In this document: piece after piece, positions 45,428-54,218 of the stretch
Position numbering within the stretch: the first letter of the stretch is position 1
Layout: the number at the start of each line of letters is the position of its first letter
NCBI RefSeq assembly: GCF_030403745.1
Contig: NZ_JAQMWP010000014.1
Coordinates: 1-64,000, forward strand
Direction of reading: 5' to 3'
Source of the DNA: Streptomyces sp. S.PB5
GTDB lineage: Bacteria > Actinomycetota > Actinomycetes > Streptomycetales > Streptomycetaceae
DNA length: 64,000 bases
Notes under the pieces: generated by a model
Told to the model about the DNA's origin: nothing
Seen by the model: only the letters and a program-made list of their open reading frames with translations
The model's database searches: none
Translations under genes and position numbers: made by a program

Positions 45428-48058
45428 GTGAGCGAGATACCAGCGAAGGCCACGGAGTCCGAGGACCCGTCGGACGGCGCGAGGTCACCCGCCGCGGGTG
45501 ATGCCGCGGCGGAGGCGGCGCGTGGTGCCACGGGCGAGGCCGTGGGCGACGCGATGTGGCAGAGCAGCCCGCCCGGCTCCATCTACGACTACATCAAGGT
45601 CGCGTCCTTCTCCATAGGCCCCGACGGCCTCGTCGACCAGTGGAGCCTGCGCGCCGAGCAGCTTTTCGGCATCCCCGCGGACCGCGCCGTCGGCATGGAC
45701 CCCATCGAGGCGTTCATCCACCCCGCCCAGCGCGAGGTCGGCCAGCGCAAGATGGCGGAGATCCTCGACGGCCGCGAGTGGACCGGGGTGGTCCCCTTCC
45801 GGGTGCCGGAGTCGGCCGACCGGGAGGCGGGCGAGGAAGGCCTCGCGGAGGTCTACGTCATGCCCACGCAGACGGAGGAAGGCGAGCGGGCCGCCGTCTG
45901 TATCGTCGTGGACGTCCGCACACTGCGCCGGATTGAGACCGACCTAGCCGCCTCGCAGTCGATTTTCGGTCAATCTCCCTTCGGCTTCCTGCTGATCGAC
46001 ACGGATCTGCGGGTCCGCCGCGCCAACCAGCAGTTCGCCAGCACCTTCGGCGGCACTCCGGACGACCACCGCGGCCGCGGCGTCCACGACTATCTCCGCA
46101 GCCCGGAGGCCGAGCGGGTGGCCGCCACCCTGCGCCGGGTCCTGGAGACCGGCAACTCCATCACGGACATGCACGTCACGGGCTTCGTGCCGGGTTCGGA
46201 CGACCGCCGTCACTGGTCCATCAACCTCTACCGCGTGCACAGCGGCACAGGGCGCCCCATCGGCATTGCCTGGCTCGGAATCGACATCACCTCCCGTCGT
46301 GCGGCAGCCCGGGAAGCGGCCGCGGCACGGCGCAATCTCGCCCTTCTGAACGAGGCCGGCGCCCGCATAGGCAACTCCCTCGACCTGGAGACCACCGCCC
46401 GCGAACTCCTCGACGTCGTCGTCCCCGGCTTCTGCGACCTGGCGACCGTAGACCTCTACCAGGGCCTCCTGGCCGGCGACGAGACCCCGCCGGGGCTCGC
46501 CGACGGCAGCGCCGAACTCCGCCGCGTCGCCTTCGCCAGCGCCGTCTCCGATGCCCCCTTCCTCGGCTCGGGCCCGCCCGTCGCGGTCGGTGCCGTTCAC
46601 CACTTCCCCTTCAACTCCCCCTGCGCGGACGCCCTGCGCACCGCCCGCCCGCAGTTCATCCCGGCCGAGGAGGGCGGCCTGGTCCAGTCCACGCTCGCCG
46701 TGCCGATGGTCGCCCACGACACCGTGGTGGGTCTCGCGCAGTTCTCCCGTACGAAGGGCAGCGAGCCGTTCGGGGACCGGGACCGGGATCTGGCGGTGGA
46801 GCTGGCCGCGCGGGCAGCGGTCTGTATCGACAACGCACGGCTGTACCGGCGGGAGCACGAACGGGCGCTGATACTGCAGCGGTCGCTGCTGCCCCCGGGC
46901 GACCCGGTGGCCTCCGGGCTGGACATCGCCTGCCGCTATCTGCCGGGCAACTCCTCCTCCGACCGGCCCAGCGAGGTCGGCGGTGACTGGTTCGACGTGA
47001 TCGAACTGCCCGGTCACCGTACGGCGTTGGTGGTCGGGGACGTCATGGGGCGCGGTCTGCGCGCCGCGGTGGCGATGGGTGAACTGCGCTCCGCGGTCCG
47101 TACGCTGGCACTGCTGGACCTCGAACCGGCGGAAGTGCTGAGCGCGTTGGACGAGATCGCGCGGGGGCTGGGGGCGCCCGGTGGCGTCCAGCAGGCGACC
47201 CGCGCGGCCCGCCGCCCCCGCGAGGCGGATCTGTCCGAGGTGTACCTCGCGACCTGCGTGTACGCCGTCTACGACTCGGTGACCCGCCGCTGCACCTTCG
47301 CCAACGCCGGGCATCTGCCGCCGGTGCTGGTGGAGCCGGGGGAGGCGGCGCTGATGCTGGACGTGCCGCCGGGGATGCCGCTCGGTGTGGGCGGCGAGCC
47401 CTTCGAGGAGGTCGAGGTCGAACTTCCCGAAGGTGCTCTGTTGGCGCTCTACACGGATGGACTGGTCGAAAGCCGCGATCACCCCCTCGACGAGGGGCTC
47501 CAGGCGTTCGTGGGCGCGCTGACCGACCCGACCCGGCCGCTGGAGGACGTCTGCGACCACGTCCTCCACACCCTCGACACCCACCACGGCGAGGACGACA
47601 TCGCCTTGCTGATGGCGCGGGTCCAGGGACTGCCGACGGACTCGGTCGGCGACTGGACGCTGCCGCGCGAGCCGCGGAGCGTGGGACGGGCCCGGGAGTA
47701 CGCGCGCGGGCAGTTGCTGTCGTGGGACCTCGAACCGCTCGTCGACACCACCGAACTGCTGGTCAGCGAGCTGGTGACGAACGCGCTGCGGTACGGCGAG
47801 GGCGAGATCCGGCTGCGGCTGCTGCTGGACCGGACGCTGGTGTGCGAGGTGTGGGACTCCGGGCTGGTGCAGCCCCGGCGGCGGCGGGCGCGGGACACGG
47901 ACGAAGGCGGGCGGGGCCTGCAGCTCGTGGGGCTGCTCAGCGCCGCGTGGGGTTCCCGGCGGACGCCTCGCGGCAAGACCGTCTGGTTCGAACTGCCGTT
48001 GCCGGACGGGGAGACGGGCCTGGCGGATCCGGCGGAGGCGTTGCTCAGCCTGTTCTGA
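45428..48058 (+). CDS. PAS-PAS-GAF-PP2C (SpoIIE)-HATPase regulatory phosphatase
   Basis: 876 aa. Order: flexible N-terminus; PAS ~45-155 (SIYDYIKVASFSIGPDGLVD); PAS ~175-295 (FGQSPFGFLLIDTDLRVRRA); GAF ~300-470; SpoIIE/PP2C phosphatase ~480-735 with EVGGDWFDV, VVGDVMGRGLRAA, YTDGLVE and GEDDIALL metal-binding motifs; HATPase ~745-865 (ELVTNALRYG, GGRGLQLV). Such proteins dephosphorylate anti-anti-sigma factors when signals bind the PAS/GAF domains. GTG 45428 follows GGAGGGG at normal distance. It lies 262 bp after the RsbW-like gene, so the pair may belong to one partner-switching circuit. Confidence 0.93.
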   Translation: MSEIPAKATESEDPSDGARSPAAGDAAAEAARGATGEAVGDAMWQSSPPGSIYDYIKVASFSIGPDGLVDQWSLRAEQLFGIPADRAVGMDPIEAFIHPAQREVGQRKMAEILDGREWTGVVPFRVPESADREAGEEGLAEVYVMPTQTEEGERAAVCIVVDVRTLRRIETDLAASQSIFGQSPFGFLLIDTDLRVRRANQQFASTFGGTPDDHRGRGVHDYLRSPEAERVAATLRRVLETGNSITDMHVTGFVPGSDDRRHWSINLYRVHSGTGRPIGIAWLGIDITSRRAAAREAAAARRNLALLNEAGARIGNSLDLETTARELLDVVVPGFCDLATVDLYQGLLAGDETPPGLADGSAELRRVAFASAVSDAPFLGSGPPVAVGAVHHFPFNSPCADALRTARPQFIPAEEGGLVQSTLAVPMVAHDTVVGLAQFSRTKGSEPFGDRDRDLAVELAARAAVCIDNARLYRREHERALILQRSLLPPGDPVASGLDIACRYLPGNSSSDRPSEVGGDWFDVIELPGHRTALVVGDVMGRGLRAAVAMGELRSAVRTLALLDLEPAEVLSALDEIARGLGAPGGVQQATRAARRPREADLSEVYLATCVYAVYDSVTRRCTFANAGHLPPVLVEPGEAALMLDVPPGMPLGVGGEPFEEVEVELPEGALLALYTDGLVESRDHPLDEGLQAFVGALTDPTRPLEDVCDHVLHTLDTHHGEDDIALLMARVQGLPTDSVGDWTLPREPRSVGRAREYARGQLLSWDLEPLVDTTELLVSELVTNALRYGEGEIRLRLLLDRTLVCEVWDSGLVQPRRRRARDTDEGGRGLQLVGLLSAAWGSRRTPRGKTVWFELPLPDGETGLADPAEALLSLF

Positions 48059-48082
48059 GGGGCGACGGCGGCCGCGCCCCGG

Positions 48083-49645
48083 TCAGAGCCGTGCCCGGCG
48101 TTCCCGGGTGCGGGGGCCGCCGAAGCTCCCCGGTGCCTCGCCGTCCCGCAGGACTCCGCCCACGATCGCCCCGGCCACCCCGCTCTCGTGCGCGGCCGCC
48201 CCCTCGACGGGATTGCCGTGCACCCGTACGTCCTGCTCGGCCAGGTCACGGGCCTCCCCGGCGTACGCGTCGGCGGCCAACGGGTCCTCCACGAGCAGCC
48301 GTTCCGCCTCCGCCAGCCGCGTGCGGGCGGCCGCGCCCACCGCGCCCCGGTGGGTCGCCACGAAGTCGCCCGCCCCGGCGACGGCGCTGCGGGCCACGAG
48401 CAGGGCGGCGGCACCCAGCACCCCGGTCGTCGGATCAGCCGTCAGAGGCGCGGCCGACCGCGCGATCCGGCGCAGCCCGTCGAGAGGGTCGTAAGGCCCG
48501 GTGGTCCGTGCGTCCCGTACGGCGGCCAGGGCGCCGTCGGAATGCAGGATCCGGGCCCAGAGCTCGCCGCTGGGGATCTCGGCGGGGGCCTCCGTCAGGG
48601 TCGCCAGCCGCTCCCGTGCGCCCGCGATCGCCGCCTCCGCTCCGGTCAGGGCCGCCGGTGTCAGGGCGTCGGCGGCGGCCAGCTCCGTGGTGAGGCGCTC
48701 GATGCCGTCCAGGAACACCGCGGCCTGGGGTATGGCGCTCTCGGCGGTGCGCAGATGGGCGGCGGCGAGGTCGGGGTCCCGGCGGTCGGCGGCCTGGCGG
48801 GAGTGGTTGAGGCGGAGGGTGGCGAGCACCAGACGGTCCTTGGCCTGTTCGGCATGGCCGGTGACGGCGGCGGTGGCCGAGGGGGCGTAGCGGCGGCGGA
48901 GTCCGGCCAGGAGCGACTCGACGGACGCGGTCCGGGCGGCCAGGGCCCGGAAGCGGTCCTCGGCGATCTTGAGGGCCTCGTCCGCGTCTCGCTCCAGGGC
49001 CCGCAGCTGGTCGAAGCCGGCCGCCTCCGCGTCCAGTCGGCGCCCGGCCTCCTCGCACCGGCCGACGATCCCGGCGAGTGCGTGCTGCCGGGCGGCGGGC
49101 TCCTGCGGTATGCCGTCGTCGTACTGCTGCCGTATCCGGAAGGCGGCGGTCAGTTCGGCCTCGGCGTCCCGGACGGCCCGTGCGTAGGGGGCCACGGGGG
49201 TCGCGCCGAACCGTGCCTCGGCGAAGCCGAGTTCCTCACGGCTGGTGCGGACGCAGTCGTCGGCGGTGACGAGCAGTGCGCGGGCCTGCCGGTCGAGTTC
49301 GTCGGTGGAGGGGGTCCACGGTCCGACGAGGGCCGTGGCGGGAGTGGTCCGGGTTCGGGCGCGCCGCGTCCGCCGCACATACGCGTACCCCCCGATCACC
49401 CCCGCGGCCCCCACCGCGAGGAGAGGCAGGACGAGGTCGGCGCCCGAGGAGTCGTCCTCCTGCACCGCCGCCTTCTCCACGGCCCCCGCCCGGGCCTCCA
49501 CGACCACGGCCCCGCCGTCGTGCGTCATCCCCGGCAGCACCAGCCACGCCACCCCGGCCAGCCCGCCCAGCAGCGTGTGCGCCACCCGCACGGATATGTG
49601 CGGGGTCGCGCGCCGCGGCCGGCTCCTGATCGAGGATGACGTCAC
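48083..49645 (-). CDS. Membrane protein related to the C-terminal part of TPM-domain proteins
   Basis: About 520 aa. An N-terminal hydrophobic segment (VAHTLLGGLAGVAWLVLPG) may be a signal peptide, a short Ala-rich stretch and a second TM (LVLPLLAVGAAGVIGGYAYV) with a basic stop (RRTRRARTR) follow, and the rest (~150-520) is long Ala/Glu/Arg-rich helices, probably coiled coil, facing the cytoplasm. Streptomyces TPM-domain proteins have this C-terminal part after an extracellular TPM domain; here that ~130-aa domain is absent. GTG 49645 is a weak start call. Convergent with the phosphatase gene, 24 bp apart. Confidence 0.7.
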   Translation of the reverse strand: MTSSSIRSRPRRATPHISVRVAHTLLGGLAGVAWLVLPGMTHDGGAVVVEARAGAVEKAAVQEDDSSGADLVLPLLAVGAAGVIGGYAYVRRTRRARTRTTPATALVGPWTPSTDELDRQARALLVTADDCVRTSREELGFAEARFGATPVAPYARAVRDAEAELTAAFRIRQQYDDGIPQEPAARQHALAGIVGRCEEAGRRLDAEAAGFDQLRALERDADEALKIAEDRFRALAARTASVESLLAGLRRRYAPSATAAVTGHAEQAKDRLVLATLRLNHSRQAADRRDPDLAAAHLRTAESAIPQAAVFLDGIERLTTELAAADALTPAALTGAEAAIAGARERLATLTEAPAEIPSGELWARILHSDGALAAVRDARTTGPYDPLDGLRRIARSAAPLTADPTTGVLGAAALLVARSAVAGAGDFVATHRGAVGAAARTRLAEAERLLVEDPLAADAYAGEARDLAEQDVRVHGNPVEGAAAHESGVAGAIVGGVLRDGEAPGSFGGPRTRERRARL

Positions 49646-49773
49646 ATTTCGGAGCGTATGAGCAGGAATGCGGCGGCGCGACCGGGGTGGAGCAGGGGGC
49701 GGAATCCCTTTACGGAATCCATGCGTGCCCCTGCCGAGTACGACCTGGTACGCGTCCTGGACCTGGTGCGACG

Positions 49774-50079
49774 ATGATCGACGTGCACGAGACATTGATG
49801 GTGGTGGCCGTCGTGGTGCTGACGGCCGGGGCGGTGATCGGTCTCGCCGCGGTCATCGACGGCTGGATGATCCCGGGGCGGGGGCGGGACAAGGTGCTGC
49901 GGCCCCGGATGTGGGGGTACGGCACGCTGGTCGGTCAGGCCGGGATCGGCACGTTCCTCTTCCTCGGACCGCTCGACGAATCGCGCCACCCGGCCTTCTT
50001 CCCGTATGCGCTGGCCGGCATGGCCGTGTTCGCGCTGGGGCTCTATGTGCAGCGACTGGCTATGAGGTCCGCCTCCTGA
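49774..50079 (+). CDS. Small membrane protein, unknown function
   Basis: 101 aa with three or four hydrophobic segments (TLMVVAVVVLTAGAVIGLAA, LVGQAGIGTFLFLG, YALAGMAVFALGLYV) and a short basic loop (GRGRDKVLRPR). No family recognised. The ATG has only a weak ribosome binding site. The last 20 bases overlap the end of the convergent iron-sulfur subunit gene. Coding bias supports a real gene. Confidence 0.6.
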   Translation: MIDVHETLMVVAVVVLTAGAVIGLAAVIDGWMIPGRGRDKVLRPRMWGYGTLVGQAGIGTFLFLGPLDESRHPAFFPYALAGMAVFALGLYVQRLAMRSAS

Positions 50080-50830
50080 TCTTCGACCCCAGCCACACCA
50101 GCGGGTCGTACTTGCGGTCGACCGCACGTTCCTTCAGCGGGATCAGCGCATTGTCCGTGATCTTGATGCCCTCGGGGCAGACCTCCGTGCAGCACTTGGT
50201 GATGTTGCAGTAGCCGAGGCCGTGCTCGTCCTGGGCGGTGGCCTTGCGGTCGAGGCCGGTGTCGGCGGCCGCGTCCAGCGGGTGCATGTCCAGCTCCGCC
50301 ACCCGCATCAGGAAGCGCGGGCCCGCGAACGCCGGTTTGTTCTCCTCGTGGTCACGGACGACATGGCAGGTGTCCTGGCACAGGAAGCACTCGATGCACT
50401 TGCGGAACTCCTGCGAGCGGTCCACGTCCTCCTGCATCATCCGGTACTCACCGGGGCCCAGCTCCGCCGGCGGTACGAACGCCGGGACCTCGCGCGCCTT
50501 CTCGTAGTTGAAGCCGACGTCCGTCACCAGGTCGCGGACGACCGGGAAGGCGCGCAGCGGGGTGACGGTGATCGTCTCCTCCCGCGTGAAGACCGACATA
50601 CGGGTCATGCACATCAGCCGGGGCCGCCCGTTGATCTCCGCCGAGCACGAACCGCACTTGCCCGCCTTGCAGTTCCAGCGGACGGCGAGATCGGGGGCCT
50701 GGGTGGCCTGGAGGCGGTGGATGATGTCGAGGACCACCTCGCCGTCGTTCACCTCGACCGCGAAGTCCTCCAGACCGCCGCCCTGCACATCGCCGCGCCA
50801 CACCTTGAAGCGGGCCTCGTAGCTGCTCAC
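50060..50830 (-). CDS. sdhB: Succinate dehydrogenase/fumarate reductase iron-sulfur subunit
   Basis: 256 aa. The plant-type [2Fe-2S] site is CKAGKCGSCSAEINGRPRLMC. Two further Cys clusters, CIECFLCQDTCH and CNITKCCTEVCPEGI, hold the [4Fe-4S]/[3Fe-4S] centres. It passes electrons from the flavoprotein to the membrane anchor and quinone. Its GTG overlaps the flavoprotein stop by 4 nt (translational coupling). It is the last gene of the operon. Confidence 0.94.
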   Translation of the reverse strand: MSSYEARFKVWRGDVQGGGLEDFAVEVNDGEVVLDIIHRLQATQAPDLAVRWNCKAGKCGSCSAEINGRPRLMCMTRMSVFTREETITVTPLRAFPVVRDLVTDVGFNYEKAREVPAFVPPAELGPGEYRMMQEDVDRSQEFRKCIECFLCQDTCHVVRDHEENKPAFAGPRFLMRVAELDMHPLDAAADTGLDRKATAQDEHGLGYCNITKCCTEVCPEGIKITDNALIPLKERAVDRKYDPLVWLGSKIRRRTS

Positions 50831-52770
50831 TCGTAGAGCTCCTCTTCGGCGAGGTACTTGACCAGCTCCTCCTTCTCGAAGAGGGCGAGCAGATCGGAGC
50901 GGATGGGGTCGGTGGTCTCGCGGATCAGGTCGATCTGGCCGCGGACCGGGTCCGTGGCCGCCAACCCGCCCGTCGGGTCGGCCAGTCGGCACAGCAGGTT
51001 GATGTTGCGCCACTTGCGGTCCATCGCCGGGTGGTCCTCGCGGGTGTGACCGCCCCGGGACTCGGTGCGCTCCAGCGCCGCCCGTGCCACGCACTCGCTG
51101 ACCAGCAGCATGTTCCGCAGGTCCAGGGCGAGATGCCAGCCCGGGTTGAACTGGCGGTGGCCCTCGACCCCGGCCCGCCGTGCCCGTACACGCAGATCGG
51201 CGAGTTTCTCCAGGGCCTGCTTCATCTCCGGCTCGCGGCGGATGATGCCGACGAGGTCGTTCATGGCCTGCTGGAGTTCCTGGTGGAGGGTGTACGGGTT
51301 CTCCGGCGGGCGTCCGTCGTCCTCGCCCGGCGCCGGACCCTCCGCGGAGAACGGGCGCAGGGCCTCGGCGGCGGCCATGTCGAGCTGGACGTCGTCCACG
51401 GCGGGGCGCTCGAAGGCGAGGGAGGCCGCGTGCTCGGCCGCGTGCAGGCCCGCCCTGCGGCCGAACACCAGGAGGTCGGACAGGGAGTTGCCGCCGAGAC
51501 GGTTCGAGCCGTGCATGCCGCCCGCGACCTCGCCGGCCGCGTACAGACCGGGTACGCCGCGTGCGGCCGCCGTGTCCGACTCGACCGCGATGCCGCCCAT
51601 CACGTAGTGACAGGTGGGCCCGACCTCCATCGCCTCCGCGGTGATGTCGACGTCCGCCAGCTCCTTGAACTGGTGGTACATGGAGGGCAGCCGGCGCCTG
51701 ATGACCTCCGCCGGCATCCGGGTCGACACGTCCAGGAAGACACCGCCGTGCGGGGAGCCGCGGCCCGCCTTCACCTCGGAGTTGATGGCCCTGGCCACCT
51801 CGTCACGCGGCAACAGCTCGGGGGGACGCCGGTTGTTGTCCGGGTCCTCGTACCAGCGGTCGCCCTCCTCCTCCGACTCGGCGTACTTCTCCTTGAAGAC
51901 GTCGGGGACGTAGTCGAACATGAACCGCTTGCCCTCGGAGTTGCGCAGCACCCCGCCGTCACCGCGGACGGACTCCGTGACGAGGATGCCCTTCACCGAC
52001 GGCGGCCAGACCATGCCCGTCGGATGGAACTGCACGAACTCCATGTTCAGCAGGGGCGCGCCCGCGAGCAGCGCCAGTGCGTGGCCGTCGCCCGTGTACT
52101 CCCACGAGTTCGACGTCACCTTGAAGGACTTGCCGATGCCGCCGGTCGCGATGACCACGGAGGGGGCTTCGAGGACGAAGAAACGGCCGGATTCGCGTTC
52201 GTACGCGAAGACGCCGCTGACGCGGGAGCCGTCTTTCAACACCCGTGTGACCGTGCACTCCTGGAAGACCTTCAGACGGGACTCGTAGTCGCCGGTCTCC
52301 TTCATGTCCTGCTGCTGCAGCGACACGATCTTCTGCTGGAGCGTGCGGATGAGTTCCAGGCCCGTGCGGTCTCCGACGTGGGCGAGGCGGGGGTACTCGT
52401 GGCCGCCGAAGTTGCGCTGGGAGATCCGGCCGTCCTTGGTGCGGTCGAACAGCGCGCCCCAGGTCTCCAGCTCCCAGACCCGGTCCGGGGCTTCCTGGGC
52501 GTGCAGTTCGGCCATCCGCCACTGGTTGAGGAACTTGCCGCCGCGCATGGTGTCGCGGAAGTGGACCTGCCAGTTGTCGTGCTCGTTGGCGTTGGCCATC
52601 GCCGCCGCGATGCCGCCCTCGGCCATGACGGTGTGCGCCTTGCCGAAGAGGGACTTGCAGATGACGGCCGTACGGGCGCCTCGTTCGCGGGCCTCGATGG
52701 CGGCGCGGAGGCCGGCGCCGCCGGCGCCGACCACGACGACGTCCCATTCCTGCCGGTCGACCACGGACAT
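50827..52770 (-). CDS. sdhA: Succinate dehydrogenase/fumarate reductase flavoprotein subunit
   Basis: 647 aa. FAD-binding Rossmann motif VVVVGAGGAGLRAAIEA near the N-terminus, KAHTVMAEGG with the His expected to bind FAD covalently, substrate-site segments FVQFHPTGM and NRLGGNSLSD, and a typical C-terminal helical domain. It oxidises succinate (or reduces fumarate). AGGAGGGG about 6 nt upstream fixes ATG 52770; a start further upstream would cover that site. Middle gene of the operon, 19 bp after the cytochrome-like gene. Confidence 0.95.
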   Translation of the reverse strand: MSVVDRQEWDVVVVGAGGAGLRAAIEARERGARTAVICKSLFGKAHTVMAEGGIAAAMANANEHDNWQVHFRDTMRGGKFLNQWRMAELHAQEAPDRVWELETWGALFDRTKDGRISQRNFGGHEYPRLAHVGDRTGLELIRTLQQKIVSLQQQDMKETGDYESRLKVFQECTVTRVLKDGSRVSGVFAYERESGRFFVLEAPSVVIATGGIGKSFKVTSNSWEYTGDGHALALLAGAPLLNMEFVQFHPTGMVWPPSVKGILVTESVRGDGGVLRNSEGKRFMFDYVPDVFKEKYAESEEEGDRWYEDPDNNRRPPELLPRDEVARAINSEVKAGRGSPHGGVFLDVSTRMPAEVIRRRLPSMYHQFKELADVDITAEAMEVGPTCHYVMGGIAVESDTAAARGVPGLYAAGEVAGGMHGSNRLGGNSLSDLLVFGRRAGLHAAEHAASLAFERPAVDDVQLDMAAAEALRPFSAEGPAPGEDDGRPPENPYTLHQELQQAMNDLVGIIRREPEMKQALEKLADLRVRARRAGVEGHRQFNPGWHLALDLRNMLLVSECVARAALERTESRGGHTREDHPAMDRKWRNINLLCRLADPTGGLAATDPVRGQIDLIRETTDPIRSDLLALFEKEELVKYLAEEELYE

Positions 52771-52789
52771 CAGAAGCCCCTCCTTTCTG

Positions 52790-53611
52790 TCAGAAGATGG
52801 TCGGATCGTCGAAGACACCGGATGCGACGAGATAGACGTAGAAGTCGGCGAGTGCCACGCTCACCAACGACGCCCAGGCCAGCAGCATGTGACGGGCATT
52901 CAGCTTCCCGACGAACTGCCAGGCCTTGTAGCGCACGGGGTGCTTGGAGAAGTGCTTGAGCTTGCCGCCCACGATGTGCCGGCAGGAGTGGCAGGACAGG
53001 GTGTACGCCCAGATCAGCACGATGTTGACCAGGAACACCAGGGTGCCGAGGCCCATGTGGCCCCACTCGTAGTGCTCGTCGCGGAAGGCGAGCACGGTGT
53101 CGTAGGTCAGGATCCCGGCGACGACGATCGCGGCGTAGAAGAAGTACCGGTGCAGGTTCTGCAGGACCAGCGGGAAGCGGGTCTCGCCGGAGTACTTCTT
53201 GTGCGGCTCGGCGACCGCGCAGGCCGGCGGCGACGCCCAGAAGCCGCGGTAGTAGGCCTTGCGGTAGTAGTAGCAGGTCAGACGGAAGCCGAGCGGGAAG
53301 ATCAGGATGATGATCGCGGGGGAGATGCCCCACCAGCCGCCGAAGATCTCCCAGTTGGGGCCGTTGCGCATGGGCTCGCAGCGTTCCGCCAGACACGGCG
53401 AGTAGAACGGCGAGACATACGGCGCCGCGTAGTAGTCGGTGTCGGCGAACGCCCGCCACGTCGAATAGACGATGAACGCGAGCAGCCCGGCGGCGGTGGC
53501 GGCGGGCGCCAGCCACCAGCGGTCGGTCCGCAAGTGCGGGGCGTCGATCGCGGCGCGCGTACCGGTGCGTACGCCGCCGCTGTTCAGATGTGGTTCCGTA
53601 CCAGTGGCCAA
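52790..53611 (-). CDS. Succinate dehydrogenase membrane anchor (cytochrome b-like) subunit
   Basis: 273 aa with about five TM helices (ATAAGLLAFIVYSTW, ISPAIIILIFPLGF, YFFYAAIVVAGILTY, LGTLVFLVNIVLIWAY, LLAWASLVSVALADFYVYL). Several His residues (LHRYFFY, CHSCRH, KHPVRY) may bind haem. This large single-chain anchor is typical of the actinobacterial Sdh enzymes with the anchor-flavoprotein-FeS gene order. The best start is TTG 53611, 8 nt after GGAG; upstream residues in frame look non-coding and overlap the preceding gene's tail. Confidence 0.85.
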   Translation of the reverse strand: MATGTEPHLNSGGVRTGTRAAIDAPHLRTDRWWLAPAATAAGLLAFIVYSTWRAFADTDYYAAPYVSPFYSPCLAERCEPMRNGPNWEIFGGWWGISPAIIILIFPLGFRLTCYYYRKAYYRGFWASPPACAVAEPHKKYSGETRFPLVLQNLHRYFFYAAIVVAGILTYDTVLAFRDEHYEWGHMGLGTLVFLVNIVLIWAYTLSCHSCRHIVGGKLKHFSKHPVRYKAWQFVGKLNARHMLLAWASLVSVALADFYVYLVASGVFDDPTIF

Positions 53612-53642
53612 CTTATGACTCCGGTCGGGGTTGAAGGAGGGC

Positions 53643-53933
53643 TCAGTGGCCGGGCCCGTGGTGGGCGCCGAGTCCCTCGTCGTCCGAGTCCGTCCACAGA
53701 CTGCTGTCGTACGGGGTGTCGGGGATCGAGACCAGGTCGGAGCGCTTGGCTTTCGCGAGCGCCGGATCGGCCTCCTTGAGCAGGGCGAGGCTTTCGCGGA
53801 GACGGTCGGCGTCCACCCGGACGCGGCGCATCTCCAGACCACCGCTGCCCAACTGCTGTTCCAGTCGTTTCACATACCGGATCAGTTCGTCGAGCGAGCG
53901 CTGTGCCGATGCCAGTTCGTCGTACACGGACAT
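53643..53933 (-). CDS. Small coiled-coil protein ahead of the sdh operon
   Basis: 96 aa, MSVYDELASAQRSLDELIRY then two amphipathic helices with heptad pattern (VKRLEQQLGSG, VDADRLRESLALLKEADPAL), and a short acidic/His tail. No membrane segment. It starts the sdh transcription unit, 31 bp ahead of the anchor gene, and is probably co-transcribed. Function unknown. Confidence 0.72.
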   Translation of the reverse strand: MSVYDELASAQRSLDELIRYVKRLEQQLGSGGLEMRRVRVDADRLRESLALLKEADPALAKAKRSDLVSIPDTPYDSSLWTDSDDEGLGAHHGPGH

Positions 53934-54218
53934 GACGTGACCTCACTTAGGGCGGCAACACGTTCATGTGCGCCTGCGAGTGTTGCGCGTCACACCGGCC
54001 GCTGTGAAGGCACGTGCACGGATTGGCGGATCGTGAGCCTCCGTGCGCGCCCCCTGTACGCCCGCGATTGCGCCGCACGGGTGGGCTTCCGGCCGCTCCT
54101 CGCCGTGTCGCCACCGTCCGCCGAACCCTTTCCTCTTCAGTGGCCGCATACATCTGATCAGCTCCATATACCGCCAAACGTGATCCAAACCGGCGGCGTA
54201 ACCCCGGAGGTATGCGGC

